DNA of 64,000 bases from Cloacibacillus sp. (GCA_036655895.1 JAVVPF010000003.1:1-64000), one strand, 5' to 3'; numbered from the stretch's first letter, positions 40,641 to 53,594 are shown. Notes: generated from the letters alone by a model not told the origin. Numbers and translations: made by a program.

Positions 40641-40668
40641 AGAATACCACAAATTTCTCAGTTGTCAA
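40641..40668 (-). promoter_or_regulatory. trpB promoter
   Basis: TTGACA (40668-40663) and TATTCT (40646-40641) on the minus strand with a 16-bp spacer. The 12-bp palindrome GCCGCATGCGGC (40677-40688) lies immediately upstream and may be a site for a regulator or part of the rlmB 3' end. Confidence 0.65.
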
Positions 40669-40725
40669 ATAGGCGCGCCGCATGCGGCCTCTGCGCCTTC
40701 GCGCGTAAAGAGCGGCGCTTTGATT

Positions 40726-41571
40726 TTATCTTTTGCTTCTGGCCCATTCAAACATAGCGAGGCTTGCCGCAACGGAGGCGTTCAGCGAGCCCGCGCCGCC
40801 TTCGCGCATCGGGATGAAGCGAATGTCGTCGCAGGCCTTCGTTACGGCCGTGCCTAGGCCCTCGCCCTCCGCGCCCACTACAATGACGCTGCGCGGCGGC
40901 AGGTCTTCTTTGAAGAGCGTTTCGCGCCCCTCCATGGCAAGCCCCGTCACCCAGAAGCCGGCCTCCTGCAAAGAGGCTATCGTCTGCGAGACGTTGCCGG
41001 TCTTCACCAGCGGCAGCCTCAGCGCCGCGCCCGCGCTTGTTTTTACGACCGTGCCGGTGGGCAGGCATCCGCCGCGTTTTGGTATCATGACGGCCGACGC
41101 GCCGGCTGCTTCGGCGCTTCTTATGACGGCGCCCAGATTATGCGGGTCCTGCAAATGGTCGCAGAGCAAAAGGAGCACGGGGGCGGGAGCCGCCGGAAGC
41201 TCCGCGATAAATTCATCCGTCTCCCAGACCTTCATCTGCGCGGTGTAGGCGGCTACGCCCTGATGGTTTTCTCCGTTTGTGAGGCGGTCGAGCGCCACAG
41301 TCTCAACGTTTTGGAAGACTATGCCCGCCGCGCGGCAAAGCTCCGATATTTTTGCCCAGATGTGAGGCTGGACGTTTTTTGCAAGCAGCACCTTCATGCA
41401 GCGCTCCGGGTTTTCCTCCAAAAGCGCGATGACGGGGTTTCTCCCCCAGCAGATGTCCTCCGACGGTGCCCTATCGCCTTCCGTCTCCGGCGCGCGTCTG
41501 TTTCTGTTGTCTCTTTGGCCTCTTGAATAATCTCTTGTATCTCTTTTATCTTTCTCTCTTGGCATCGCCAT
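40726..41571 (-). CDS. rlmB: TrmH/SpoU-family rRNA 2'-O-ribose methyltransferase
   Basis: A 281-residue SPOUT methyltransferase. The charged N-terminus (MAMPREKDKRDTRDYSRGQRD) is followed by an RNA-binding domain (CWGRNPVIALLEENP) and the knotted domain: LCDHLQDPHNLGAVIRSAEAAG, IVVGAEGEGL and IPMREGGAGSLNASVAASLAMFEW. This matches RlmB-type methylation of 23S rRNA G2251, though other SpoU targets are possible. The ATG has GGAGG 9 nt upstream and overlaps the uvrA 3' end by 26 bp. Confidence 0.82.
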   Translation of the reverse strand: MAMPREKDKRDTRDYSRGQRDNRNRRAPETEGDRAPSEDICWGRNPVIALLEENPERCMKVLLAKNVQPHIWAKISELCRAAGIVFQNVETVALDRLTNGENHQGVAAYTAQMKVWETDEFIAELPAAPAPVLLLLCDHLQDPHNLGAVIRSAEAAGASAVMIPKRGGCLPTGTVVKTSAGAALRLPLVKTGNVSQTIASLQEAGFWVTGLAMEGRETLFKEDLPPRSVIVVGAEGEGLGTAVTKACDDIRFIPMREGGAGSLNASVAASLAMFEWARSKR

Positions 41572-44303
41572 TTTTCATCTCCTCCAAAAATTCTGACAGA
41601 TAGAGCGAGGTAGGGCCGTTTGCCCGCGCCACCTCTTCGGGCGTTCCTTTCGCGATGAGCCTGCCGCCGCCGCGCCCGCCCTCGGGGCCCAAATCCAGTA
41701 TGTAGTCGGACGAGGCCAGCACGTCAAGGTTGTGTTCGATGGCGAGCACCGAATTTCCCTGATCCACAAGCTTGTGCAGCAGTTTCAGCAGCTTCTTTAC
41801 GTCTGTATAGTGCAGCCCGGTCGTCGGTTCGTCAAGCAGGTAAAGCGTATTGCCGCGGAATTTCTTGCTCAACTCCGTCGCCAGCTTCACGCGCTGCGCC
41901 TCGCCGCCGGAGAGCGTAGGGGCTGGCTGCCCCAGCCTTATGTACCCAAGGCCCGATTCCTGGAGCACCTTCAGTTTGTTTGCAATGCGCGGGATGCCGC
42001 CGAAATGCTCGATGGCCTCGTCAACTGAGAGGTCCAGCACGTCCGCTATCGAAAGCCCCTTGTAGCGCACCTCCAGCGTCTCCCTGTTGTAGCGCTGCCC
42101 CTTGCAGACGTCGCACTTTACGTAGACGTCCGGCAGAAAGAGCATTGAGACCTTGAGCACGCCGTCGCCGCCGCAGGATTCGCAGCGTCCGCCTTTGACG
42201 TTGAAGCTGAAACGTCCCGGCTGATAGCCGCGCAGTTTTGATTCCGGCAGCTGCGCGTAGAACTCACGTATAGGCGTGAAGACCCCCGTGTAGGTGGCGG
42301 GGTTTGAGCGCGGCGTGCGCCCGATGGGGCTTTGGTCTACGAGCACGATGTTGCGCAGCGATTCGTAGCCTGTGATGCCATCGCATCTGCCGCAGCGCTC
42401 GCGGAAATCTTTGTCGAACTTTCCGCGCAGCCCCTTGTAAAGCACCTCATATAGAAATGTGCTCTTGCCGGAGCCGGAGACGCCGGAGAGCGAGGCAAAG
42501 ACGCCAAGCGGTATGTCTATGTTCATTTTTTTAAGGTTGTTCTCACGCGCGCCGCGAACGCTTATGAGGCCGGCGGGCTTTCTGCGCTCCGGGCCGGGGC
42601 GCCATATCCCGTCCGCCTCGCCGCGCAGGTAGAGCGCGGTGCTTGAGTTTCCGCGCATTATCTCCTCCGCGCTGCCGTTTGCGACAAGCTCGCCGCCGTG
42701 CTCTCCGGCCTCCGGGCCAAGCTCTACAATGTGGTCCGCCGCCGCCATCGTGTCGCGGTCGTGCTCTACGACTAGCACGGAGTTTCCAAGGTCGCGTATG
42801 GCCTTCAGCGTGTCAAGCAGCCGGTTCGTATCGCGCGGGTGCAGCCCGATGGTCGGCTCGTCCAGCACGTAGAGGACGCCGGTGAGCTGAGAACCTATCT
42901 GCGACGCAAGCCGAATGCGCTGGCTCTCGCCGCCTGAGAGCGTGTCCGCGCGGCGCGAAAGGCTCAGATAGCCCGCGCCGACGTCGTTTAGGAACGAAAG
43001 GCGCTTTTTTATCTCAACGAGCGCGATGCCGACTATCTTCCTCTCGCGTTCGCCCAAGTGCAGCTCTTCAAGCACACAGAGGTGTTCGTCTATGGACATC
43101 TCCGTCAGGTCCGCTATGTTGTATTTTCCAAGCGTCACGGCGAGAGCGACCGGCTTCAGCCTTTTGCCTTTGCAGGTGGCGCAGGTGTCCTCGACAAGAT
43201 AGCGCACAAGCTCGTCCTTCACCATCTCGGATTCAGTCTCTTTATAGCGCTTGTCGAGCCACGGCATGAGGCCGATGTATTTTCCGTTATACTCCCAGTC
43301 GCCGTTTTTATCTGTGAAGACAAGTTCCAGCTGTTCTTCGGAGCCGTAAAGCAGCTCCTGCTGTATCTCCTTCGCAAGCTCGCGGAAGGGGCGGCTCAGA
43401 TCCCAGCCCTTTTTCTCCGCAAGCTTCTCCGCCTTGACGAGCATATATTTCATGCTTTTCCACGGGATGAAGCCGCCTTCGCCTATCGGAAGCTCCGGGT
43501 TGACCGCAAGCTCCTCTGAAAAATGCGAATGGAAGCCAAGCCCCGCGCAGTCCGGGCAGGCGCCGTCCGGCGCGTTGAACGAAAAAAGTCTGGGCTCGAT
43601 GTCAGGCAGGCTTATTTCGCAGACGGGGCAGACATATTTTTCGGTGAGCTCCCTGTCGGCCTCGCCCTCCGTTGCAAGCAGAATGAAGCCGTCCGAAAGT
43701 TTCAGCGCCATCTCGATGGCCTCGCTTAAGCGCGAACGGTTTTCCTCTTTGACCCGCATTCTGTCGATGAGACATTCTATAGTGTGGCGTTTTTTCTTGT
43801 CCAGCTCCACCGCCTCTTCAAGCCAGTAGAGTGCGCCGTCGATGCGCGCGCGCATATAGCCCTGCTGGTGCAGCTTCAGCAGCAGGTTTCTGTATTCGCC
43901 CTTTTTAGCCTTTACGACGGGTGAGAATATTTCAAGCGGCTTGCCGGCGTAATCTTTGAAAATTATGTCTATTATCTCATCGACGCTGTAGCGGTGCACC
44001 TCGCGGCCGCACTTTGGGCAGTGCGGCGTTCCAGCGCGTCCGAACAAGAGGCGCAGATAGTCGTATATCTCCGTCACCGTCCCCACCGTCGAGCGCGGGT
44101 TGTGGTTTGAGCCTTTTTGTTCTATAGAAATGGCTGGAGAGAGCCCCGTGATGTCGTCTACGTCGGGCTTGTCCGATATTCCAAGAAACTGCCTCGCGTA
44201 TGAGGAGAGCGACTCAACGTAACGCCGCTGGCCCTCCGCGTAGATGGTGTCGAAGGCAAGCGACGACTTGCCAGAGCCGGAGGGCCCCGTGACGACTACC
44301 AGT

Positions 44304-46358
<2,055 letters not shown>

Positions 46359-46408
46359 TTGCGCCTTTCTATTGTTTTAAATGTTTTTTAAATTTATTCA
46401 GCAGACAA

Positions 46409-46437
46409 ATTGTAGCATACTTACAGGCTGCTTAACA
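46409..46437 (-). promoter_or_regulatory. promoter of uvrB-uvrA-rlmB
   Basis: TGTTAA (46437-46432) and TACAAT (46414-46409) on the minus strand, 17 bp apart, with a TG two bases upstream of the -10. No LexA box of the E. coli or Bacillus type was seen. Confidence 0.45.
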
Positions 46438-46470
46438 CAGTAAATATATTCTAAACCGATAGAGCCGCGT

Positions 46471-46501
46471 GAAAATCGAGCCGCCCTTCTCAGAGCGGCT
46501 C
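46471..46501 (-). terminator. terminator after ftsH
   Basis: GAGCCGC (46478-46484) and GCGGCTC (46495-46501) form the stem; on the minus strand UUUUC follows. Confidence 0.7.
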
Positions 46502-46508
46502 GGCTTTG

Positions 46509-48515
46509 TTATTTCTTTTCGTCCATTGGCGCGTTCATGTTTCTGTCGACCAACTCTTCTATGTCCGGCGCTTCGTTCAGAACCGCCTTGGAATCAGGCT
46601 CGCCCTCCTCCGGTTCTTTGTCTTTTTTATCTTCCGCGTCCGGCTCCTTGTCCTTTTCAGGCTTGGCCGCCTCCGCGCTGTTTTCCTGCGGCGCTGCGTG
46701 TTCCTTCTTCGGGTAGCCCAGAAGTTCGTCGAGCTCGTCGCCTTCGAGTATCTCTTTTTCAAGCAGCAGCTTCGTTATCAGCTCAAGACGCTCGCGGTTT
46801 TCCGTAAGTATCTCGTGCGCCTTGTTCATGCTGCCGTCGACCAGAGCGCGGATCTCAACATCTATCATGTGCGCTATCTCTTCGCTGTAGTTGCGGTCGT
46901 CCACGATGTCATGCCCGAGGAATACTTCGTGCTGCTTTCTGCCGAGCGTGACTAGGCCGAGCTTGTCGCTCATGCCGAACTGCGTCACCATCTGACGCGC
47001 TATCTGAGTGGCGCGTTCAAGGTCGTTCGACGCGCCCGTCGTCACGTCGCCGAAGCATATTTTCTCCGCGACGCGGCCGCCGAGCAGCACGCATATTTTA
47101 TCGGAGAGCTCCTGACGCGAGACGAGGAACCTGTCCTCCTCCGGCAGTTGGAGCGTGTAGCCGAGCGCCATATGTCCGCGCGGTATTATAGAGATCTTGT
47201 GCACCGGGTCGCTGCCCTTTATCTTGGCGGCCACCAGCGCGTGCCCAGCTTCGTGGTAGGCGATTATCTCGCGTTCCTTTTTGCTGATTATGCGGCTTTT
47301 GCGCTCCGGGCCCGCCATGACGCGGTCTATCGCCTCTTCAAATTCCGGCATCCCCAGCATCTCTTTGTCGCGGCGCGCGGAAAGAAGCGCCGCTTCGTTC
47401 ACGAGGTTCGCAATGTCCGCGCCGACAAATCCGGGCGTGCGGCGCGCGATGACGTCAAGGTCGACGCCGGGCTCTATCTTCATATCTTTAAGGTGGACTT
47501 TCAGGATGTCGCGGCGTCCGTTCACGTCGGGACGGTCTACTACGACCTGACGGTCGAAGCGGCCCGGGCGCAGCAGCGCCGGGTCAAGGATGTCGGGTCT
47601 GTTCGTCGCGGCTATCAGTATGATGCCGGCGCCCGCCTCAAAGCCGTCCATCTCGACAAGAAGCTGGTTCAGCGTCTGTTCGCGTTCGTCGTGTCCGCCG
47701 CCGAGCCCAGCTCCGCGATGGCGTCCTACCGCGTCTATTTCGTCTATGAAGATGATGCAGGGCTGATATTTCCTCGCCTGCTCAAATAGGTCGCGCACGC
47801 GGGCGGCACCCACGCCGACAAACATTTCAACAAAATCGGAGCCGCTGATGCTGAAGAACGGCACGTCCGCCTCGCCCGCCACTGCGCGCGAAAGCAGCGT
47901 TTTTCCCGTTCCGGGCGCGCCCAGCAGCAGTACGCCGCGCGGCACCTTCGCGCCGAGCTTTGTGAACTTGGCCGGGTCTTTAAGGAACTGCACGACCTCC
48001 ACAAGCTCCTCTTTGGATTCGTCGCAGCCGGCGACGTCCGCGAAGGTGACCTTTGGACGGTTGTCAAGGAACAGCTTCGCCTTGCTCTTCGCAAAGCCCA
48101 TCACCTTGCTGCCGCCGCCCTGCATGTTGTATATGAAGTATATCCAGACGCCAATGAGAAGCAGCGTCGGAAGCAGCGACGTCAGAAGCGCCGTAAGCCA
48201 TGAGTTCTTCGGCGGAGGCACTATCTCCACCTCGACGCCCTTTTCCGCGACAGTCTGCGGCAGAGTCGCCGCGTCCAGTATATAGGTCGTGAACTCCTTG
48301 CCGGATTTCAGCGTTCCCGTAAGCTGTTCGTGATCTATCTTCACCTTTGTGACATTGCCGGAGTTTACCTCCTTCATAAAGGTGCTGTAGGGCATCACGT
48401 CGCTCTGTGTTGATTTTTTATTCGAGCTGTCGGGGCCGAGAAATACATTGACAAGGCTGACGACAAGCACGATGAGGACAATGTACATCCCCACGTTTTT
48501 AGATATCTTCTTCAA
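46509..48515 (-). CDS. ftsH: ATP-dependent zinc metalloprotease FtsH
   Basis: A 668-residue membrane-anchored AAA protease that degrades membrane and short-lived soluble proteins. Two helices flank the periplasmic domain (about 9-26 and 107-129). Walker A is GAPGTGKT (199-206), Walker [30 protein letters not shown], and zinc site HEAGH (421-425). The last ~70 residues are a strongly charged, low-complexity tail ([20 protein letters not shown]), unusual in length. It follows hpt on the same strand. Confidence 0.95.
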   Translation of the reverse strand: MKKISKNVGMYIVLIVLVVSLVNVFLGPDSSNKKSTQSDVMPYSTFMKEVNSGNVTKVKIDHEQLTGTLKSGKEFTTYILDAATLPQTVAEKGVEVEIVPPPKNSWLTALLTSLLPTLLLIGVWIYFIYNMQGGGSKVMGFAKSKAKLFLDNRPKVTFADVAGCDESKEELVEVVQFLKDPAKFTKLGAKVPRGVLLLGAPGTGKTLLSRAVAGEADVPFFSISGSDFVEMFVGVGAARVRDLFEQARKYQPCIIFIDEIDAVGRHRGAGLGGGHDEREQTLNQLLVEMDGFEAGAGIILIAATNRPDILDPALLRPGRFDRQVVVDRPDVNGRRDILKVHLKDMKIEPGVDLDVIARRTPGFVGADIANLVNEAALLSARRDKEMLGMPEFEEAIDRVMAGPERKSRIISKKEREIIAYHEAGHALVAAKIKGSDPVHKISIIPRGHMALGYTLQLPEEDRFLVSRQELSDKICVLLGGRVAEKICFGDVTTGASNDLERATQIARQMVTQFGMSDKLGLVTLGRKQHEVFLGHDIVDDRNYSEEIAHMIDVEIRALVDGSMNKAHEILTENRERLELITKLLLEKEILEGDELDELLGYPKKEHAAPQENSAEAAKPEKDKEPDAEDKKDKEPEEGEPDSKAVLNEAPDIEELVDRNMNAPMDEKK

Positions 48516-48596
48516 ATTTTCAATCCTCGCTTTCTATCTTCTTAAAAATCTCCGCTCTGACTCTTGCGCCGATAGTGGTGATCCGTTTCGTTTATT

Positions 48597-49133
48597 TTAT
48601 TCCGCCGGTTCGGCGATGTGCACCGCCTTAAGCTGACGAAAATCTCCGTTGTAATCCAGCCCGTATCCTATGACAAATTCGTCTGGTATGGTAAATCCTG
48701 TATATTTCACCTCGACCGGCTGGGTGCGGCGCTCGACCTTGTCAAGCAGTACGCATATCTCCAGCGACTCTGGACTTCTTTCTTTGAGCAGCTTGCTCAT
48801 GTAGGAGAGCGAAAGCCCCGTGTCAAGGATGTCTTCAACGATTATAACGTGCTTTCCCTGTATATCCGTGTTCAGGTCCTTCTGTATCTTTACGACTCCG
48901 CTGCTCTTCGTCGAAGCGCCGTAGGAGGAGATCGCAAGGAAATCCAGCTGGACGTCGACTTCAGGGCCTATCTCGCGCACAAGGTCCGCGAAAAAGACCA
49001 CCGCGCCCTTCAAAACGCAGACGCATATCACTCTCTTGCCCGCGTAGTCCCTGCGGATACGTTCGCCGAGTTCTTTTACCTTTTCCCTCAGCTTTTCTTC
49101 GGAAATCAAAACTCTTCCTATTCTATATTCCAA
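48597..49133 (-). CDS. hpt: hypoxanthine phosphoribosyltransferase
   Basis: A 178-residue purine-salvage PRTase. The PRPP motif is HVIIVEDILDTGLSLSYM; LKGAVVFFADLVREI and FVIGYGLDYNGDFRQL are family-typical. The open frame reaches 49316, overlapping tilS, but TTG 49133 (MEYRIGRVLISEEKL) has GGGAG 9 nt upstream and gives the normal length. The tilS-hpt-ftsH order is widely conserved in bacteria. Confidence 0.9.
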   Translation of the reverse strand: MEYRIGRVLISEEKLREKVKELGERIRRDYAGKRVICVCVLKGAVVFFADLVREIGPEVDVQLDFLAISSYGASTKSSGVVKIQKDLNTDIQGKHVIIVEDILDTGLSLSYMSKLLKERSPESLEICVLLDKVERRTQPVEVKYTGFTIPDEFVIGYGLDYNGDFRQLKAVHIAEPAE

Positions 49134-49200
49134 AACGACGCACTCCCTTTGCGTTATTTTTTCAGACTGCAAACAATGTAAAATAATATCATATTTAGCA

Positions 49201-50232
49201 TTATCTCGCCCACCATGGGAGCGATAAATCGCAGGTATTTTTGCCAGTTTTTTTATTTTTTTCAATATCCGCGCGATGGAGCCATCCCATAGCCCGCGCG
49301 GAGTAACATATTTCAATATCCTTCGCCCACTGGAAACGCCAAAAGCCGCCGGCGCGTATGAGGCCCACTAAATTTTCCGTCCGCGCGCGCGAAAGAGTCG
49401 GAAGCGAAAGCGCCGCTCCCTGAACGCGCAGCATCTCAGAAAGAGCGAGGTCCGAAAGCGCGGCAAACTCGCGCACCTTCCACGCGGCGACGGCGGGCGG
49501 CATATCGACGCGGATCTGCGCTATCCGTTCGCGCGCCGCGCTCTCTTTTTCCGCGGCCTCCGCTTCGGCCTGCCTCGCAAGCCCCAGCATCACGCCCTCA
49601 AAGCCGCCGTTCATGTTCTCCTTTATCCACGGGATAAGGATGTTCCGAACTTTATTGCGCATGTAATCCGACTGGTCGTTCGTATAATCGTCGCGCCACG
49701 CGACTTTGTTTTCCGAAAGCAGCGCCCGCAGCTCGGCGCGAGTAAAATCTATCACGGGGCGCACGACGCAGCCGCGCCGTTCCGGTATGCCGCGAAGCCC
49801 GGCAAGCCCCGTTCCGCGCGCGAGGTTTATTAGCTGCGTCTCAACGACGTCGTCCGCATTGTGCCCCACCGCGATGAACGAAAGGCCGCGGCTTTTCGCC
49901 GTCTCTTGAAAATGTTCGTAGCGCGCCCTGCGCCCCGCCATCTCAAAGGACTCTCCGCGAAGCGCGCAGGCGTGCACGTCCACCACCTTTACGGCATACT
50001 CCACGCCCCATCCAGCGCAGAGCTCGCGTGTAAAAGAGGCGTCCTCGTGCGACGCTCCCTCTCTGGTGCAGTGGTCAAGGTGCGCAGCAACTACGCGCCC
50101 CTTGAAAAATTGCTTCATAAGCCACAGCATGGCTACGGAATCTCCGCCGCCCGAGAGCGCGCAGACTATGCCGGGAGCCGCCTCCCAGCCCTGACGCCGC
50201 GCCGCTTTAAGGAATTTAGCGCGAAGGTCCAT
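49201..50232 (-). CDS. tilS: tRNA(Ile)-lysidine synthetase
   Basis: A 343-residue N-type ATP pyrophosphatase that converts C34 of the AUA-reading tRNA-Ile to lysidine, an essential step. The PP-loop is ALSGGGDSVAM (S27 to S32); AAHLDHCTREGASHEDASF and AVGHNADDVVETQLINLARGTGLAGLRG are diagnostic. It overlaps nth by 17 bp. Confidence 0.92.
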   Translation of the reverse strand: MDLRAKFLKAARRQGWEAAPGIVCALSGGGDSVAMLWLMKQFFKGRVVAAHLDHCTREGASHEDASFTRELCAGWGVEYAVKVVDVHACALRGESFEMAGRRARYEHFQETAKSRGLSFIAVGHNADDVVETQLINLARGTGLAGLRGIPERRGCVVRPVIDFTRAELRALLSENKVAWRDDYTNDQSDYMRNKVRNILIPWIKENMNGGFEGVMLGLARQAEAEAAEKESAARERIAQIRVDMPPAVAAWKVREFAALSDLALSEMLRVQGAALSLPTLSRARTENLVGLIRAGGFWRFQWAKDIEICYSARAMGWLHRADIEKNKKTGKNTCDLSLPWWAR

Positions 50233-50914
50233 CGTCCTCTTTGGCCTGCGCTTCGCCGAACTGACAGTACTTACGGAGCGAACAGCGCGCGCAGTCCGGT
50301 TTTCTCGCGCTGCATATACCGCGGCCGTGCTCCAAAAAATTCAAATGGCTGCCGCGGAAACGGTCGGCTGGAAGCTCCGCTTCAAGCTTCGCCTGTATCT
50401 TGTCCGGCGCGTTCTTTTCATCAGCCCAGCCAAACCTTTTGCTGAGCCTCGTTATATGAGTGTCTACCGGAAAACCGGCCATCCCCAGGTCGAAACACTC
50501 CACGATAGCGGAGGTCTTCGGCCCCACTCCGGGCAGCGAGGTAAGGTACTCCCTCACCTGCGGCTGAGTCCACCCGCGCAGCTCCTTCAGGGAATACTCG
50601 CCAAAACGCCGCTTCACGGCGGCAAGTATCTGCTGTATGTGAGGCGGCTTCGACTGGCTCATGCCGGCAATGCGGAGCACCTCTTTCAGCTCGTCAAGGT
50701 CCGCCGCCGCGACCTCCTCCCACGAGGAGTAGCGGCTCTTCATGTTCGCAAAGGCCTTGTCGCGCAGCTTGTCGTTGGTATTCTGCGAGAGTATCGTCAG
50801 AATGAGGTCGTCAAGCGGCTCCTCGAAATAAAAATCCGAAGGCGGGCGCTTTTCGTTGCCGTAAAGCGCCTCCAACTCGTCTAAGATCTCCTTCGCGCAC
50901 CGTATCTCGGCCAT
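50216..50914 (-). CDS. endonuclease III-family DNA glycosylase
   Basis: A 232-residue HhH-GPD protein of the Nth type, excising oxidised pyrimidines. The hairpin LPGVGPKTSAIVE holds the catalytic K133, and D151 lies in FPVDTHITRL. A 4Fe-4S loop follows: C-x6-C-x2-C-x5-C (CSARKPDCARCSLRKYC). The extended N-terminus and GFPVDTHI variation could mean a specialised member of the family. ATG overlaps the preceding stop by one base (TAATG). Confidence 0.85.
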   Translation of the reverse strand: MAEIRCAKEILDELEALYGNEKRPPSDFYFEEPLDDLILTILSQNTNDKLRDKAFANMKSRYSSWEEVAAADLDELKEVLRIAGMSQSKPPHIQQILAAVKRRFGEYSLKELRGWTQPQVREYLTSLPGVGPKTSAIVECFDLGMAGFPVDTHITRLSKRFGWADEKNAPDKIQAKLEAELPADRFRGSHLNFLEHGRGICSARKPDCARCSLRKYCQFGEAQAKEDDGPSR

Positions 50915-53484
50915 TACTTGCCAGCCTCGTCCTCTGCCGGCGCAGCGCCCTCTTTTTTAACGGAGGCGGGCCTTTTGGCGCTCTGTTTTCTCTTTTTCGG
51001 CGGGTCAACCCTGTCGCTCATCTCTTTTTTATAGCGGAACGAACGCTCGACCCAGCCTTCAAGCGCGGCCATGACGCGGCCGTGAATGCTTTTTTTGGGA
51101 TAGAGGCCGTCCTTGTCGGGGACGCCCGCCGGAACTCCGGTCAGTATCTCTATGCCCTCGTCTATCGTGGCAACGCTCCATATATGGAACTTGCCCTTCT
51201 TCACGGCGTCCGCCACCTCGTGGCAGAGCATCAGATGCTGCTCGTTCTGCACCGGTATCATCACGCCCTGTTTGCCGGTAAGCCCGCGCGCCTTGCAGTA
51301 GCGGAAGAAGCCCTCTATTTTTTCGTTGACGCCGCCTATCGGCTGTATGCGTCCCATCTGGTCAACGGAGCCGGTGACGGCTATAGCCTGATTGACAGGG
51401 GCCTCCGCGATGGCCGAAAGCAGACAGTAAAGCTCTGTAGAAGAGGCGCTGTCGCCCTCGATGCCGCCGTATATCTGCTCAAAAGCTATCCTTGCGCTTA
51501 TCGAGATAGGATATTTTTTGGCGTACATCTTGCCCATATAGCTTGAAAGCGTCATAAGCCCCTTGTTGTGTATCGGGCCTGTCATGCTAGCCTCGCGTTC
51601 AATATTTATCACGCCGTCGTTTCCCATAAAGACGTTGGCCGTGATGCGCACCGGCGAGCCAAACGAATGGTCTATCAGCTGCGACACGGTGAGGCCGTTT
51701 ATCTGCCCTACGGCCGTCCCCTCCGTCTCTATCTTGATGACGCCGTTTTTATACTCTTCAAGCACCTTCTCCTCCCACATGTCGGAGCGGAAAAGCTTTT
51801 CATAAAGCGCGCGCTGCACGTGGTCAATGCCTACGAACCGTTTGTTCTCCGCCTTCGCGAAGACCGTAGACTCCACAAGAAGCTCCGTGATACGGTCGAG
51901 CTGCGTCGAAAGTTTGTTGCGGTCGTCCGCTAGGCGTGAGGCCCATTCCACGACCTCCCCCACAGCCGCCGCCGTGAAATTGACATGACCCTCAGTCTCA
52001 GCGAAGCCCGCCACGAACTGCGCCAGCTGGAACTCGGACTGCGGCGTCCTCGGCATCTCGGAATCAAACTCAGCCTTTATCTTAAAGACCTTCTGGAACT
52101 CCGGGTCATAGAGATTGAGCAGATAATAGAGGTACGGAGTGCCGACGATGACGACCTTCATATCTATAGGGATAGGCTCCGGACGCAGCGACGAGACTGG
52201 GATATAGCCCAGCTGCTCGCCGAGGTTCTCTATCGAAAGCTCGCGGTAGCGCATGACGCGCTTTAGGACGTCCCACGACATGAACTGGCGCAGCAGCTCG
52301 TCCGCGTCAAGCAGCAGAAAGCCGCCGCCCGCCCTGTGCATAGAGCCGGGCGTTATGCGCCTGAAATCGGTGTAGAGATTGCCCTGCTTATTTTCGTAAT
52401 CCACCTTGCCAACAAGGTTGTAATAGATAGGGTTCGTCTCATAAATGACTGGCGCGCCGCCCTTGGGGTCGTTTGAAACGAAGGCGTTCACCTCATACCG
52501 TGAGAAATCCACCTCCGCCGCGTCGTCGCGCACCGAAGCCAAGAAAATGTTGAAATTCGCCGTTATATCGTCGGAAAAAGAGTCAAGCCAGCGGCCAAGC
52601 TTTTCGTTCGGCTGATACTTCGCGCGCAGCTCGGTAAGTGTCGGAGTGATGGCCGCTCGGCATATCTGCCCTTCAAGCTCTTTTATCTTCTCTTTGAGGT
52701 CCTTTTCGCTCTCGCGTATCTGGCGGAGCTTCTCCAGCGTCTTCTGCGAGATCTCCTCGGATATTTTCTGAAGACGCTCCTGTTCAGCCTCGGGCAGTTT
52801 TTCAAACTCTTCCTGCTGCATCTCACGCTTTACGGGCGGCAGCTCCTTAGGCTCACAGGCGCCGTCGGCATCAGCCTCGCCGCCCTCACAGCCCTCGTGC
52901 TCCGGCTCCGGCAGCGGAGGCGCCATGATAAGAGGCAGATTCACAAAGCCCTGCGGCGTGCGCTTGATGGCGAAATCTCTTGACTCCGCCCATTTGCGCA
53001 GATCCTCCATCACGGAGTTGACCTCCTCCTGGAAGCCCTTCACAAGCTGCGCCTTGTTATCTTCAAATTCGTTGTTGTCAAAAGCCTTTGAAAGCGCCGT
53101 CTTCAGATCCTCAACGGCGTCCTCCGCGTCCTTTGAAAGCTCGCGGCCCTTGCCGGCCGGCAAGTTTATGGCAAGCGGCACGCCCGGGTCGGAAAAATTA
53201 TAGACATATACCCAGTCGTCCGGCGCAGGCATCTTGGCCGCCGCAGTCTTCAGCTCTTCCATCGCGTACGCAGTGCGCCCGCACCCCGGCTCGCCTACAA
53301 TAAAAATATTGTATCCCTTGCTCTGCACAGAGAGGCCGAAATTAACGGAGCGAACGGCGCGTTCCTGCCCGACAAGCCCCGCCAGCTTTTCAAGCCCCTT
53401 CGTGGTCTTGAATCCAAGCGCCTCAAGGTCGGCTGAACGCCGTACCTGCTCGGCGGTAAGTTTTTTATCTTTAATGAGAGACAT
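50914..53484 (-). CDS. Lon-like ATP-dependent protease (AAA_32/LonB type)
   Basis: An 856-residue protein with an N-terminal AAA-like domain (Walker A VGEPGCGRTAY), an acidic and coiled-coil insertion (about 185-305, EEFEKLPEAEQERLQKISEEIS) and a C-terminal Lon protease domain with Ser679 in GDSAS and Lys722 in GVNEKIEG. This is the YcbZ-like family, whose ATPase part differs from classical Lon. The C-terminal tail is rich in K and A (PPKKRKQSAKRPASVKK). ATG 53484 follows AGGAGG by 5 nt; the open frame extends to 53559. Confidence 0.9.
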   Translation of the reverse strand: MSLIKDKKLTAEQVRRSADLEALGFKTTKGLEKLAGLVGQERAVRSVNFGLSVQSKGYNIFIVGEPGCGRTAYAMEELKTAAAKMPAPDDWVYVYNFSDPGVPLAINLPAGKGRELSKDAEDAVEDLKTALSKAFDNNEFEDNKAQLVKGFQEEVNSVMEDLRKWAESRDFAIKRTPQGFVNLPLIMAPPLPEPEHEGCEGGEADADGACEPKELPPVKREMQQEEFEKLPEAEQERLQKISEEISQKTLEKLRQIRESEKDLKEKIKELEGQICRAAITPTLTELRAKYQPNEKLGRWLDSFSDDITANFNIFLASVRDDAAEVDFSRYEVNAFVSNDPKGGAPVIYETNPIYYNLVGKVDYENKQGNLYTDFRRITPGSMHRAGGGFLLLDADELLRQFMSWDVLKRVMRYRELSIENLGEQLGYIPVSSLRPEPIPIDMKVVIVGTPYLYYLLNLYDPEFQKVFKIKAEFDSEMPRTPQSEFQLAQFVAGFAETEGHVNFTAAAVGEVVEWASRLADDRNKLSTQLDRITELLVESTVFAKAENKRFVGIDHVQRALYEKLFRSDMWEEKVLEEYKNGVIKIETEGTAVGQINGLTVSQLIDHSFGSPVRITANVFMGNDGVINIEREASMTGPIHNKGLMTLSSYMGKMYAKKYPISISARIAFEQIYGGIEGDSASSTELYCLLSAIAEAPVNQAIAVTGSVDQMGRIQPIGGVNEKIEGFFRYCKARGLTGKQGVMIPVQNEQHLMLCHEVADAVKKGKFHIWSVATIDEGIEILTGVPAGVPDKDGLYPKKSIHGRVMAALEGWVERSFRYKKEMSDRVDPPKKRKQSAKRPASVKKEGAAPAEDEAGK

Positions 53485-53565
53485 CTGTTCCTCCTGCATC
53501 CTAATCAAATTTATCAGAATGACCAGTTCGTGGCGTTCGGAAACGTTAAGAATAGTCAAAAATAA

Positions 53566-53594
53566 ATTATAACATATATTGAAAATATTTTGTA
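53566..53594 (-). promoter_or_regulatory. promoter for lonB-nth-tilS
   Basis: TACAAA (53594-53589) and TATAAT (53571-53566) on the minus strand with a 17-bp spacer. The -10 is perfect, the -35 weak. Confidence 0.4.

Noticed and set aside
40574-40668. T-box leader before trpB
   Set aside because: The GGTTGGTGGCGC stretch looks a little like a T-box but lacks the UGGNACC core; the tandem Trp codons in a short frame explain the region better.
48597-49316. 239-residue version of Hpt
   Set aside because: The first 61 residues overlap tilS and are not family-like; TTG 49133 has a Shine-Dalgarno.
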